Below the pieces are notes generated by a model. That model was not told where the DNA came from. It worked only from the letters and a program-made list of their open reading frames with translations, and searched no databases. From Gelidibacter gilvus (GTDB lineage Bacteria > Bacteroidota > Bacteroidia > Flavobacteriales > Flavobacteriaceae), in NCBI RefSeq assembly GCF_004115975.1, contig NZ_SDDZ01000001.1, positions 620,001 to 684,000 on the forward strand: a DNA stretch of 64,000 bases, in the 5' to 3' direction. Positions within the stretch are counted from its first letter, which is position 1. Every line of letters starts with the position of its first letter. Shown in pieces: positions 53,174-63,354 of the stretch. A program made the position numbers and the translations under genes.

Positions 53174-53737
53174 TTAATTCTTATTGGAACTTAACTCTCT
53201 TCTTTTAGCAATAATTCTTTGAAAGGTGGTGGGCGTAATGCCGGTTGTGTTTTTAAATTGGGTACTTAAATGTGCAACACTAGAATATTGTAATCTATAG
53301 GCAATTTCCGTTAAGGATAAGTCAGTATTGATCATCAGCGATTTTGCATGTTCAATCCTTTGAAGGATGATAAAGTTTTCAACGGAGGTGTACGTAACTT
53401 CCGAAAACAGATTTGAAAGGTAGCCATAGCTATGGCCTAATTTTTCCGATAGATAAACCGAACTTTTCACATTCATGGTCTCGTTGGCATTCAATACCAT
53501 ATCTATAATGGTGTCTTTTATTTTCTGCACCAAAATCACCTTTTGATTCTCTATTTTTTCAATGCCATAATCTTTAAGAATGGCGTTAAATGCTTTCATC
53601 TTATCATCAGGGACTTCTTCTAAAAACTCGATCTCGCCAAAATTCAACATCCGGTACTTAATACCAAGTCCGGTCAGTTTCTCTTCAATGACCTTGGTAC
53701 AGATGCGCTTAAAATCAAATTTAATAAAGATTTTCAT
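53174..53737 (-). CDS. Small AraC-family regulator in kinase operon
   Basis: A 187-residue protein. The N-terminal 75 residues (MKIFIKFDFKRICTKVIEEK, LNFGEIEFLEEVPDDKM) form a small ferredoxin-like domain. The C-terminal AraC HTH pair is NVKSSVYLSEKLGHSYGYLS and LSLTEIAYRLQYSSVAHLST followed by FKNTTGITPTTFQ. It starts the operon continuing into the receiver (11 bases apart) and CHASE3 kinase, so it may be the transcriptional output or an independent regulator. Confidence 0.87.
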   Translation of the reverse strand: MKIFIKFDFKRICTKVIEEKLTGLGIKYRMLNFGEIEFLEEVPDDKMKAFNAILKDYGIEKIENQKVILVQKIKDTIIDMVLNANETMNVKSSVYLSEKLGHSYGYLSNLFSEVTYTSVENFIILQRIEHAKSLMINTDLSLTEIAYRLQYSSVAHLSTQFKNTTGITPTTFQRIIAKRRELSSNKN

Positions 53738-53924
53738 ATCGTGCGAAATTGATTGCGAATGTAAAAAATATTTTTAAATTTAAACACCATCTTTCCCTAC
53801 TAAAACCTACTCCTATTAAGAGTTTGTGGGCGCTGTCGAATTTAAACATATTTTAGGTTTTTAAAATGTTCTCTTTATCTCAAAAGCCAAATATGATACT
53901 CTAATACCCGTTTCTAAATACAGG

Positions 53925-56900
53925 TTATTCAGCAGGCAGATAGATGTCAAACCTAGCGCCTTCATTTAACTTTCCTTTTGCGAAAATATAGCCCTCGTGA
54001 TTTTCAATGATTCGTTTAACGATGGCAAGGCCAATACCCGTTCCAGAATATTCGTCCTTACTGTGAAGGCGTTGAAATACCTCAAATATTTTCTCGTTGT
54101 AGTCGGGTTCAAAACCAATGCCGTTATCTAAATAGCTGATATGATAAAAATGGTCGTAATCTGTTAATGAACCGACGGCCAGATTACTCGCTTCTACTTT
54201 TTCGCAATTAATTTCTATGATTACAGGATGATCTGTTTTGCCGAATTTCATGGAATTGCTGATCAAGTTATGCATGATTTGTTTGAACTGTACAGGAATA
54301 GCCTGAAGTGTACAGACGTTATGAAGTTTAAGAGTCACATGATTTTCCTCAAATTCTTCACTTAAGGTTTCTTTTACATCTTCAATAATTTCTGAAAGAT
54401 CAACAGCTTCAAATGTTAGTTCTTGAACGCCGGTTCTGGAATAGGCGATTAAATCTTGAATTAGATTCTGCATCCTATAGGCCGACTTCTGCATCCGATT
54501 GAAGTATTTCTTGGCATTATCCGATAGCGATTCATATTCGGTTTCTAGAATACGGGATGAAAAAGTTTGGATTTTCCGTAAAGGTTCCTGTAAATCGTGG
54601 CTGGAGATATAAACAAAGGACTGCAATTCCTTATTTATTTTTTCAAGATCTATATTCTTTTCTTTTAATTCGTTCGTTCGTAAGTGCACCATATTTTCCA
54701 ACTCCGTGGTAAACATTTTTTGCTCTTGGATGTCGGTACTTGATCCCACCCACATTTTTATGTTCCCGTCGGGATCCTTTTGTGGGATGGCACGGCTTAA
54801 CTGCCAACGGAATTCGCCAGTATGCTTTTTAAAACGATGTTCAATCAAAAAATCCTTACCGGTACGGACCGCTTTTGACCACTGTCTGATATTTTTTTTC
54901 CAGTCGTCTGGATGCACTATCTGGATCCATCCCTCTGTATTTATTTGTTCAGGAGTCAGTCCTGAATAATCATAAACATATTGATTAAAATAGTTGAGAT
55001 TGCCCTCCGGATCTGAGGTCCAAACATGCTGTGGCATAGAGTCGGCCAAAAGCCGGAACTTTTCTTCCCGCTCCAATAATTGTTGTTGAAAAGTCCGTTC
55101 TTCAGTAATCTCCCTGACCGTTCCAAGCATGCGGTAAGGTTGCTTCTTGTCGTCATAAAACAGTTTGCCTTTGGCATCTATCCAATGTAGAGATTGGTCT
55201 TTCCAGACTACTCTTGATTGATAATGAAGAACGCCATCTACATAAGCCTTTGCAAAGGCTTTTTTCCTTATGATAAGATCCTCTGGATGGAGATGGGCAA
55301 TAATATCTTTATGGGTCAATTGTGTTTTTTCAGGAAAGCCTAAAATCTCATAGCAACGGTTAGAGGCGACAATTTCGCCAGATTTTAAATTGACATCATA
55401 AACGCCAAGTTCACTGGCTTCAATTATAAGTTTTAGTTTTTCTTCGTTTTCCTCTATCAAATGTTTAGCCTTTACAGTAGCCGTGACATCTGTAGCGACT
55501 ACCATAACTCCAGAGATGGTATTATTTTCTTTTAATGGGTGGTAAACAAAATTGTAATAGCCCGTTTCTGTCATACCATATCGGTTGATACGAATTGGGA
55601 ATTCGAATCCGTGGAATGGATTTCCGGTTTTGTAGATTTCGGCAATGATTGGTGCGATCGTTTCTTTGGCTTCAGGTAGGGTCTCAAAAAGCGGTTTCCC
55701 TACAAATTGATCTTCCGTTCGGTCTATTAATTGTAAGTAATTTTCATTTGCCATTTCTATTATATTTTCTGGTCCTCGGAAAATGACAATACCTAAGGGC
55801 GCCTGCATAACAGTATCACGGAATCTTTTTTCGCTTTCTTCTACTTTTTGTTTGGCTTCATTGAGTTCGGTCACATTGGCAGCTGTATTCATTACAGAAT
55901 GTACATGACCAGAGGCATCAAGCAATGGCGTAAAATTGTAATTGTAATAAAAAACATGCAATTCGCCGTTTATTTCGATTTCAATTCTCTGGTTTTTGGC
56001 TTGAAAGGGAATGCCGGTTGCTAAAACACTACGGATCTGATCAAATATATGTTGGCTTCCAAATTCTGGAAGGATATCGGAATACAACTTTCCTACCACA
56101 TCATGTCCTTTTCCCCAAGCTTCCATAATGGATTGATTGGCAAGCGATATCCGCATCTCTTCGCCTGCAAAAACTCCAATAGGAAAGGGCGCGCTGTTAA
56201 CCAAGGCGCGCATATTTTGCTCACTCTCTTCTACCTTTTTCCGTGCTTCCACCTGCGGCGTCACATCAACGCCAATAGCCATTATCCCATTAATTTTCCC
56301 TTCACTATCATAAAGTGCTTCAAATGAAAAATTAATATAAAACATTTGCAATTCCCCATTTGTTGAAAATGTTACCGGCATTTCAGGAGTTGAAAAACGA
56401 TTTCCGGTTTTCGCCACATCATCAACAAAGTTTTTGATGCCTTGTGACAAAAGTTCTGGCATGGCTTCAAAAATGGGTTTATTTAAGATCTGTTCTTTTG
56501 TTCTTCCCCAAATTTCTAGCGCTAGTTTATTGGCAATTTCCACGCGATAGTCAACACCTCTCATTATAGCTATGGCAACAGGAGCTTGAAGAATCATGAG
56601 TCGAAGCAGTCTTTCGCTTTCTTCAATTTTTTTTCTTTCCAATACCCTATTGGTAATGTCTTCCAGAGTGCCGGTCAATCTATAGGCAACTTTTTCTTCG
56701 TTAAACCATGCTCTGCCCTTAGCATGAACAATAATGGGTTTACTTGAATTGGGACTTAAAATGCCGTACTCTATGTCGTAACTATCGGAAGACGGATCTT
56801 TCAAGACTTTGGCAATGGCCTTGATGACGCGTTCCTTATCTTCTTCTACGATAAGATCAAGAGCGTGGTTGAGTTGAATTTGTTCTGCTTGAGGTAAGCC

Positions 56901-57512
56901 AAACCACGTTTTTAACCTTGTATTGGCAGAGAATTTATTGGTTGCAGGGTTATAATCAAAAGTGCCTAGTTGAACGGAGTTTATAACAAATTCCAGTTCG
57001 TTTTTGTTCTCTCTTAAAGCGTCTTCAGCTTTCTTTTTTTTGGTTGTTTCTATGATGGTCACCAAAATACCGCCCACTTCGCCATTAGACATTCTTATTG
57101 GGCTGTATGCAAAATCAAAATAACAGATTTCAATCTGCCCGTTTCGGTTCAATGGCAACATAAAATCTGAAAAACCTATCGGTTTTCCTTCCATGACGCC
57201 ATCAAACATTGGTTCTACCGTATCCCAAATTTCTGAGAAGGATTCCTTTGTGCTGCTCCCTAAAGCTTGAGGATGTTTGTTGTCACCTAAAATTGGACAA
57301 TAGACGTCGTTATAAATTTGGGTATAGTCCTTGCCCCATGCTATGTACATCCCAAAAGGATTGTTGAGCATAACACTTACCATAGTTTTTAAACTCTCTG
57401 GCCAGGTTTCTGGGTCGCCTAAGGGCGTTTGACGCCAGTCTTTGGCTCTTATGAATTTACCCATTTCGCCACCACCTTCCAGAAAATGATATGTTGAACT
57501 GTTAATAGACAT
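53925..57512 (-). CDS. Cytosolic multi-PAS sensor histidine kinase
   Basis: A 1195-residue kinase without membrane segments. I count about seven PAS domains in series (around 45-165, 165-295, 300-425, 430-555, 560-685, 690-815, 820-940). Several share the repeat ESExxxRxxVxxAPxxIxVxRG, so internal duplication is clear. HisKA has the phosphoacceptor His near residue 970 in ISSHDLQEPLRKIQTFSSRI, and the HATPase contains NLISNSMKFG, DNGIGF and GTGIGL. It lies 9 bases after a single-domain response regulator. Its kinase core is close to that of the CHASE3 kinase, so the loci appear duplicated. Confidence 0.93.
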   Translation of the reverse strand: MSINSSTYHFLEGGGEMGKFIRAKDWRQTPLGDPETWPESLKTMVSVMLNNPFGMYIAWGKDYTQIYNDVYCPILGDNKHPQALGSSTKESFSEIWDTVEPMFDGVMEGKPIGFSDFMLPLNRNGQIEICYFDFAYSPIRMSNGEVGGILVTIIETTKKKKAEDALRENKNELEFVINSVQLGTFDYNPATNKFSANTRLKTWFGLPQAEQIQLNHALDLIVEEDKERVIKAIAKVLKDPSSDSYDIEYGILSPNSSKPIIVHAKGRAWFNEEKVAYRLTGTLEDITNRVLERKKIEESERLLRLMILQAPVAIAIMRGVDYRVEIANKLALEIWGRTKEQILNKPIFEAMPELLSQGIKNFVDDVAKTGNRFSTPEMPVTFSTNGELQMFYINFSFEALYDSEGKINGIMAIGVDVTPQVEARKKVEESEQNMRALVNSAPFPIGVFAGEEMRISLANQSIMEAWGKGHDVVGKLYSDILPEFGSQHIFDQIRSVLATGIPFQAKNQRIEIEINGELHVFYYNYNFTPLLDASGHVHSVMNTAANVTELNEAKQKVEESEKRFRDTVMQAPLGIVIFRGPENIIEMANENYLQLIDRTEDQFVGKPLFETLPEAKETIAPIIAEIYKTGNPFHGFEFPIRINRYGMTETGYYNFVYHPLKENNTISGVMVVATDVTATVKAKHLIEENEEKLKLIIEASELGVYDVNLKSGEIVASNRCYEILGFPEKTQLTHKDIIAHLHPEDLIIRKKAFAKAYVDGVLHYQSRVVWKDQSLHWIDAKGKLFYDDKKQPYRMLGTVREITEERTFQQQLLEREEKFRLLADSMPQHVWTSDPEGNLNYFNQYVYDYSGLTPEQINTEGWIQIVHPDDWKKNIRQWSKAVRTGKDFLIEHRFKKHTGEFRWQLSRAIPQKDPDGNIKMWVGSSTDIQEQKMFTTELENMVHLRTNELKEKNIDLEKINKELQSFVYISSHDLQEPLRKIQTFSSRILETEYESLSDNAKKYFNRMQKSAYRMQNLIQDLIAYSRTGVQELTFEAVDLSEIIEDVKETLSEEFEENHVTLKLHNVCTLQAIPVQFKQIMHNLISNSMKFGKTDHPVIIEINCEKVEASNLAVGSLTDYDHFYHISYLDNGIGFEPDYNEKIFEVFQRLHSKDEYSGTGIGLAIVKRIIENHEGYIFAKGKLNEGARFDIYLPAE

Positions 57513-57520
57513 GCTTTAAC

Positions 57521-57967
57521 TTAAGGTTGAATAATAAAATTATCTCTCGAACGTGGTTGAATTGTTGTTGTACCAAATAGCGCCACTACTTTTTTAATGA
57601 CACTTTTTATACTTCCAAACTCTGCTGGCTTTTGAATGTAATGATGAGCGCCCAATTCGTATAAATCATTGACAACGGTATGGTCAAGAGAAGTAGAGTA
57701 GATAATAATAGGAATATGTGATAAGACATTGGAAGCTTTAATTTCTGCGATACATTCCATGCCCGATTTTTTTGGCATATTAAGATCCAGAAAAATCACG
57801 TTTGGCTGGGAATCGGGATCGTTTACTAAAAATTTCATGAGTTCCACCCCGTTATTTAATATGGTGAGCTCACAAACACCTGAGATTTCATCTATGGCAT
57901 CCTTAAAAAAATCACAGTCGTCAATATCATCATCTGCAAGTAAGAGGTGTAGTTTTGTGTTTTCCAT
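57521..57967 (-). CDS. Single-domain response regulator, copy 2
   Basis: A 148-residue receiver: LADDDIDD acidic pocket, D61 in IFLDLNMPKKSG, IYSTSLDHT switch, and IQKPAEF for the conserved Lys. Same length and layout as the receiver at 52716. It precedes the multi-PAS kinase, so it is likely its partner. Confidence 0.92.
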   Translation of the reverse strand: MENTKLHLLLADDDIDDCDFFKDAIDEISGVCELTILNNGVELMKFLVNDPDSQPNVIFLDLNMPKKSGMECIAEIKASNVLSHIPIIIYSTSLDHTVVNDLYELGAHHYIQKPAEFGSIKSVIKKVVALFGTTTIQPRSRDNFIIQP

Positions 57968-58503
57968 TTTATTAATATTCGAGCAAAATTGTTTTAAAAA
58001 TCGTGTGGTTTTTTTGGTTTAAGAACTTACTATTTTTTAAAAACAATAGATTTTGGTGTGCGTATTAAAACTGAAAAGTTACTTGTAAAAATAAGACAGC
58101 ACCAACGTCCGATGAAACATCCTACCTGCGGTCAATATGCAGATGTGGAAACATTACAATATTTATTTATGAAGCACTAAAGTAGTAATTAATTTGGTAT
58201 TGTGAGCTGAGATTGATTTTCGTGTATTTTTAATTTATATGATGCTACGTAATAACTATATAACAGCCTAATCGGTCTTATTACCTTGAGTCGGGTTTAG
58301 ATTACTTCATTGATTTGTCAGAATAGTGAAAGATTAGAAGGGGTTTCAAGTTCTTGGAAGATAAAACAAAGCGTAAATGGACCTATCAAAGTACTTTATC
58401 AATGGTATATAATTTTATGTTCACAATTTTGAATTTGAGTTCGTGACTTTGTTAAATGAGGCGGAATTTATGTTATTTTTAATCCACAATATAAGGTAGT
58501 GAG
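57968..58503. other. Gene-free spacer between divergent regulators
   Basis: About 535 bases containing the promoters of the response regulator (minus) and AraC gene (plus). I see no repeat, RNA or convincing gene; one short frame (58058-58195) was considered and rejected. Confidence 0.5.
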
Positions 58504-59310
58504 ATGATTAGCATAAATAATGTTGATGGTGATAAAAACAGCGATTGGCTAATTAGGCGCTATGAATCTTATCAGTTTTGTGGTCCGTCGGTATCTGATA
58601 AATTTATTCCCCGTCCGTATATCTATCTTATGTTTCATTTTAAAGACCGGCCTTTCATAACTCAAGATCTACCTATACAATTAGAATCACTATTTGTGGC
58701 GCCCATTGTTCCTGCAGCGTTCACACTGACCTTTCAGGGAGAGATGGATAGCTTGGCAGTAGCTTGCAATGCTACAGTATTTTCGCGGGTTTTTGAGGTC
58801 GATTTGTCACCCGTTTCCAAGCGAAGTATAAATTTGCCACAACCTAGCTTTTATCAGCTATGGCAAACGCTTGCAGATTTGACCACCACCGATGAGCGCA
58901 TTGCTTATTTCTCGGAGTTTATTAATGCAGTACAAAAGAGCTGTTATTGTCCAGATGCCGTGGACATGCTCTACAATAAAATTGTCGAAAAGAGCATTAC
59001 AACGCCGTTAAAGACAATTATACAAGAGTGCCATGCCAGTAAAAGTACGTTGCTCCGAAAATTTGTCAAACGTACAGGCGTGAGTCCAAAAACCCTCGCC
59101 AGAATTGTTCGATTAGATTATTTATGGGCAAAAATAAGAGATGAGCATGCCGTGGATTATCAAAGCTTGGTGTTTGATGGCAATTATTACGATCAGTCCC
59201 ATTTCATAAACGACTTCAAGGCCATTGTTGGTGAAACTCCAGGTTATTTTTTTAATCGTAATCTCAGTATTGTGAAACTATTTTCAGGGAAGACAACGGA
59301 AAATAATTGA
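58504..59310 (+). CDS. AraC-family transcriptional regulator (DUF6597-like N-terminus)
   Basis: A 268-residue regulator. An N-terminal beta domain with PRPYIYLMFHFKDRPF and FVAPIVPAAFTLTFQGEMDS is typical of regulators with a DUF6597-like sensor. The AraC HTH pair is about 160-255: TTPLKTIIQECHASKSTLLR, and YDQSHFINDFKAIVGETPGY. The target is unknown. It stands alone, upstream of the OmpA-like gene on the same strand, with 170 bases between them. Confidence 0.85.
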   Translation: MISINNVDGDKNSDWLIRRYESYQFCGPSVSDKFIPRPYIYLMFHFKDRPFITQDLPIQLESLFVAPIVPAAFTLTFQGEMDSLAVACNATVFSRVFEVDLSPVSKRSINLPQPSFYQLWQTLADLTTTDERIAYFSEFINAVQKSCYCPDAVDMLYNKIVEKSITTPLKTIIQECHASKSTLLRKFVKRTGVSPKTLARIVRLDYLWAKIRDEHAVDYQSLVFDGNYYDQSHFINDFKAIVGETPGYFFNRNLSIVKLFSGKTTENN

Positions 59311-59481
59311 GACTTTTTTCCAATCAAAGAAATTCTGTCTAGTATAACTTCATGCCTTAATAAAAATCATTTCAGCCTAATGTGCTTAGTGGCATCCGAT
59401 TTCCTTTTCCTTTCATGACAATAATTTTGGAGGATTTGGAGAACTAGCGAAATGGAATTTCAAATCCTAAAAAATAACACC

Positions 59482-60333
59482 ATGAAAAATTTGAGATTAA
59501 AATTGAGCATTCTGATTGTAATGGCCTGTGTTACAAATCCTCTTTTTGCTCAGGAAATGGACGCCGAGGGGTGTAAAGACCATCCGTTTTTCAATCGCCT
59601 TGAAAACTATTATATCGACGGCTGTAAAGAGAATTATAATGAATATGAGTTCATGATGGGCAATGACAAAACCCAAACCTTGGAAGGCAATCTCATTGAT
59701 ATTCTTTACACTTATGATGGCCCTTTCGGTCCGAATTTACCGAGCAAATTACAGGTCATCAGAAACTACGAAAATGCGGTTGCCAAAATGGGTGGGAAGA
59801 AAGTGTATTCAAGAACTACCGATGATGGTGGTTGGACGGGCGCGACATTTCATCTCCAAAAGGATGGCACCCAATATTGGTTGGGAATTTACAATTTAAT
59901 CAATAATCCGGTGGACCAGTTTACTTTAGTTCTTCTGACCATTGAAGGAATGACGCAGGAAATTACAGCCAATGAAATGTTTGAAAAAATAGATTCTGGC
60001 CTTCCGTTGGCACTTTATGTTCATTTTGAAACTGGAAAATCCACCATAAAAAGCGAATCTGAACCTATAGTTGAAGCGCTTTACCAAATGATGTATGAGA
60101 ACCCAACACTCCATATTTTAGTGGAAGGCCATACGGACAATGTGGGCAACAAAACTTCCAATCAGACCTTGTCAGAACAACGCGCTACAAGTTTAAAATC
60201 GGCTTTAGTGAATAAGGGCATCGCTCCGGATAAAATTAAAACTGTTGGCTTTGGACAGGACCAACCACTTGAGGACAACAGTACCGATGATGGAAAAGCA
60301 AAAAACAGGCGTATCGAAATTAAAAAGATATAA
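59482..60333 (+). CDS. OmpA-family outer membrane protein
   Basis: A 283-residue protein with signal peptide (MKNLRLKLSILIVMACVTNP, cleaved after FAQ). An N-terminal domain of unknown type (about 25-165, FMMGNDKTQTLEGNLIDILYTY) is followed by an OmpA peptidoglycan-binding domain (about 185-283; YVHFETGKSTIKSESEPIVE, VEGHTDNVGN, SEQRATSLKSALVNKGI, NRRIEIKKI). It tethers the outer membrane to the cell wall. The start at 59482 begins the signal peptide; an in-frame ATG at 59452 would add ten residues. Confidence 0.9.
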   Translation: MKNLRLKLSILIVMACVTNPLFAQEMDAEGCKDHPFFNRLENYYIDGCKENYNEYEFMMGNDKTQTLEGNLIDILYTYDGPFGPNLPSKLQVIRNYENAVAKMGGKKVYSRTTDDGGWTGATFHLQKDGTQYWLGIYNLINNPVDQFTLVLLTIEGMTQEITANEMFEKIDSGLPLALYVHFETGKSTIKSESEPIVEALYQMMYENPTLHILVEGHTDNVGNKTSNQTLSEQRATSLKSALVNKGIAPDKIKTVGFGQDQPLEDNSTDDGKAKNRRIEIKKI

Positions 60334-60448
60334 ATCCACTGGCCGGAATTTTATAAGAAATATTATTAGCAAAATTACTATATTAGTGTCCTGTAAATGA
60401 ACGAATTTTCTGTTTTAAAATGGATTTTCCGTTAAAAACCACCTGTTT

Positions 60449-61003
60449 ATGATTGGATATATAGTTTTGGGCGTTATTGTCCTACTTGTTTTTTTAATGG
60501 TTTCAGTGTTCAACAACTTTGCCAAAAACCGAAATGTGGTAAAGGATGCGTGGGGCAATATTGATGTGGCCCTGAAGCGCCGCTACGATTTGATCCCGAA
60601 TCTTGTGGAAACAGTAAAAGGCTATGCCACACACGAAAAAGAAACCTTGGAAAGGGTCATTCAAGCACGTAATGCGGCCATGCAAGTTCCGGATGGCGAT
60701 ATCAATGCTCAGATAAAGGCAGAAAACCAACTGCAACAAACGTTGCGCAGTATTTTTGCGCTTAGTGAAGCTTATCCCGATTTAAAGGCAAACGCCGGCT
60801 TTCTCGATTTGCAGAACAAACTCAACGAGATTGAAGAAAATCTTGAACGTAGTCGCCGTTATTATAACGGAACGGTCCGCGAGAACAATACCTATGGCGA
60901 AAGTCTTCCAGGTGCTTTGTTTGCTAGTGTCCTCAAATACCAACATTTCGACTTTTTTGAAGCCGATGCCGCTAGCCGTGAAAACGTGAAAGTGAGTTTT
61001 TAG
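60449..61003 (+). CDS. LemA family protein
   Basis: A 184-residue protein with one N-terminal membrane helix (MIGYIVLGVIVLLVFLMVSV) and an exposed alpha-helical domain. The conserved NRNVVKDAWGNIDVALKRRY, LIPNLVETVKGYATHEKETL and NLERSRRYYNGTVRENN are the LemA signature. LemA is commonly found next to DUF2207 or TPM proteins and is linked to membrane or envelope maintenance. It precedes a DUF2207 gene by 86 bases. Confidence 0.93.
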   Translation: MIGYIVLGVIVLLVFLMVSVFNNFAKNRNVVKDAWGNIDVALKRRYDLIPNLVETVKGYATHEKETLERVIQARNAAMQVPDGDINAQIKAENQLQQTLRSIFALSEAYPDLKANAGFLDLQNKLNEIEENLERSRRYYNGTVRENNTYGESLPGALFASVLKYQHFDFFEADAASRENVKVSF

Positions 61004-61089
61004 CAACTTAATTATCTTTGAATCCCCGCGGCATTTCCTTATGCTAATTTTTGAAGCGCACCATTTCTGCCTTCTTTAGACCTGTGTCA

Positions 61090-62787
61090 ATGAAACAGCT
61101 ATTCGTCTTATTTCTCGCTTTTCTAAGCCTAAATTTTGGGTATGGCCAAGATTTTACGGTCAATCATTATACGGTGGATATCACCATCCATGAAGAAGGC
61201 TATTTTGATGTGATAGAAAAATACGATTTGACTTTCGAAATGCCAAAACACGGGATTTATAGGGACATCCAAACCAAGTATGATCTTTTGACTGAAGCTG
61301 GCAACCAAGACATCCGAAAGATTGAAATTAGTGATGTTGCCGTGCCTGATCATAAGTTTAAAACACCCTTCGGATTTGAACAGAAGTTGACGGGAACTTA
61401 TCAAATAAAAATTGGAGATGCTGACAACACTGTTATGGGACCGCAACAGTATGAAATCAGATACCGTGTGCACAACGCTTTTCTATATGAAACCGATGGA
61501 GTCAAATTCTATTGGAACTTAAAACCTAGCGATTGGCAAACTACTTTTAATACTATTGAATTTAAGATCCATTTACCATCTTCAGTTGCGGTAGGCTCAG
61601 AGGATGTGTTTGTATATTCCGGTGCGGTAGGAGAAACTGCACCGAGTCAGGAAATTGAAATTACTGTAGCAAATAACCAAGTAGAAGGCAGAAGCAAACC
61701 TAACTTTAATTCCTATCAAGGGCAAAGTGTGACCATCTTAATAAATTTGCCACCAAATTCCATTGCAGAAATTAAACCGTTATGGCCTTTTTGGACGGAT
61801 TATGGTTGGGTATTTGTGTTGGCGGTGCTGCTTGGAGGTTTTTATATGACTTGGTTGCGATTTGGAAAGGATGATAAAGTGATCAGCATCACCAGTTATT
61901 TTCCACCAGCCGGCATGGATCCTGCCATGGCTGGATTCTTGATCAATGATGCCGATGATATTTCCGATCTAATTTCCTTGATTCCCTATTGGGGTTCCAA
62001 AGGGATCTTAAGAATTGAGGAGATTCCAAAAAAAGGCTGGTTTTCATCTGCGGATACCAAATTAATTGCTTTAAAACCTTTGCCCGACGACGCTTCCAGC
62101 TATGAAAAGACCATTTTTGAGGGGCTGTTTGGTAGGTCCATCATTCCAGATACTACGGAAGTTCTCATCAGTAGTTTAAAAAATAAATTCTATACCACCA
62201 TGAGCAGTGCGCGCGGTACATTAAAAAAAGCCGCCAAACCATATTATGATTCACAGGCCAGAAAGGTTCAGATTGTTACCTATGTAATGCTTGTTTTATT
62301 GGCTCTGGCCTTGGCGCCTCTGTTGTTATTTGTTTGGGGCTTTGTGGCCATGTTTGCAGTTGTTATATTAACGGTGTTCTTATTCTTTATGAACAAGCAT
62401 ATGATAAAAAAGAATGCCAAGGGGAATACTGTATTTTCTGAATTGAAAGGTTTTAAACAATTCATAAAAGTAGCCGAGCTTAATAAATTAAAAATGCTGA
62501 TTGCGGAAGACCCTTCCTATTTTGAAACGACTATGGGATATGCACTGGCCTTTGGACTGTTTGATAAATGGGCCAATAAGTTTGATGCGTTAAATATACC
62601 ACCACCACAATGGTATAGTTCAACCTCTACAATGCCTTTGACCATGAACAGTTTTTCCAATTCATTTGCAAATACGATGTCATCGGCAAAATCGACCATG
62701 GTGAGTTCACCAAGCAGTAGTGGCTCTTCTGGAGGTGGAGGTTCATCGGGAGGTGGATTTGGCGGTGGCGGTGGCGGTAGCTGGTAA
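61090..62787 (+). CDS. DUF2207 domain membrane protein with Gly-rich tail
   Basis: A 565-residue protein. A signal peptide (MKQLFVLFLAFLSLNFGYGQ) precedes the DUF2207 domain: DFTVNHYTVDITIHEEGYFD, KHGIYRDIQTKYDL, and KFYWNLKPSDWQTTF. Membrane helices lie at about 232-252 and 405-440. The C-terminus is low-complexity Ser/Gly (GSSGGGGSSGGGFGGGGGG) ending SW, as in YPTM/DUF2207 relatives. It follows LemA on the same strand, the usual genomic partner. Start 61090 is chosen because the signal peptide begins there, not at 61051. Confidence 0.9.
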   Translation: MKQLFVLFLAFLSLNFGYGQDFTVNHYTVDITIHEEGYFDVIEKYDLTFEMPKHGIYRDIQTKYDLLTEAGNQDIRKIEISDVAVPDHKFKTPFGFEQKLTGTYQIKIGDADNTVMGPQQYEIRYRVHNAFLYETDGVKFYWNLKPSDWQTTFNTIEFKIHLPSSVAVGSEDVFVYSGAVGETAPSQEIEITVANNQVEGRSKPNFNSYQGQSVTILINLPPNSIAEIKPLWPFWTDYGWVFVLAVLLGGFYMTWLRFGKDDKVISITSYFPPAGMDPAMAGFLINDADDISDLISLIPYWGSKGILRIEEIPKKGWFSSADTKLIALKPLPDDASSYEKTIFEGLFGRSIIPDTTEVLISSLKNKFYTTMSSARGTLKKAAKPYYDSQARKVQIVTYVMLVLLALALAPLLLFVWGFVAMFAVVILTVFLFFMNKHMIKKNAKGNTVFSELKGFKQFIKVAELNKLKMLIAEDPSYFETTMGYALAFGLFDKWANKFDALNIPPPQWYSSTSTMPLTMNSFSNSFANTMSSAKSTMVSSPSSSGSSGGGGSSGGGFGGGGGGSW

Positions 62788-62824
62788 GTAGGTATGATTA
62801 TTTAAAACTGTATTAGAAAGCATG

Positions 62825-62850
62825 AAAAAACCCCCTAAAAAGGAGGTTTC
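62825..62850. terminator. Convergent terminator between DUF2207 and PA2169 genes
   Basis: AAACCCCCT can pair with AGGAGGTTT (one mismatch) in an A- and T-rich context 30-40 bases after both stops. Probably serves the facing genes. Confidence 0.5.
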
Positions 62851-62880
62851 TCAAATATGATGTTCTATTTCAATTTACAA

Positions 62881-63354
62881 TTACGCAATATCTTCAAGCG
62901 TTTTTACGCGATTGAGCGTGCCTTGTATATCATCTAATTGTGACTGCAATACACTTTGCACCTTAGGTAACAAAGGTTTGTCTTTTATCGCATCGACATA
63001 TTCATCAACACTCGCTTTTTCGCCACGAATCACTTCTTCCAAAACAGCTTCATCGTCATTCCCGGCTAGAGAGCTTTTAATGTCAATCCATGCACGGTGT
63101 AAAGTTCCGGTGACACTGCCACTTTCTTTAGGAGTTTCACCTAAATCGCGCAACTCTTTGTCAATTGCCGTAGCAAAGGTGCTTCGTTGCAAGGCTTGTT
63201 GTTTTAAAAAGTTTTTTAATGCTGGATTTTTAGCATCCTGCATCGCTTTTTTATAGCCTTTTTCGGCGTCGTAATTCTTTTCTATGATACCTTGTAAAAC
63301 ATTGACGGTATCTTTATGTGTTTGTTCTCTAGCTTCTTCTAATGAGGTTTTCAT
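62881..63354 (-). CDS. PA2169-family four-helix-bundle protein (DUF2383)
   Basis: A 157-residue helical protein. HKDTVNVLQGIIEKNYDAEK, GYKKAMQDAKNPALKNFLKQ, TGTLHRAWIDIKSSL and AVLEEVIRGEKASVDEYVDA give four helices with the conserved Glu and His residues of the ferritin-like DUF2383/PA2169 family. Often stress-related and of unknown function. It faces the DUF2207 gene. Confidence 0.88.
   Translation of the reverse strand: MKTSLEEAREQTHKDTVNVLQGIIEKNYDAEKGYKKAMQDAKNPALKNFLKQQALQRSTFATAIDKELRDLGETPKESGSVTGTLHRAWIDIKSSLAGNDDEAVLEEVIRGEKASVDEYVDAIKDKPLLPKVQSVLQSQLDDIQGTLNRVKTLEDIA

Noticed and set aside
58058-58195. Short plus-strand frame ending CGQYADVETLQYLFMKH
   Set aside because: About 45 codons, only a GTG start, no recognised family, in a promoter-bearing spacer.
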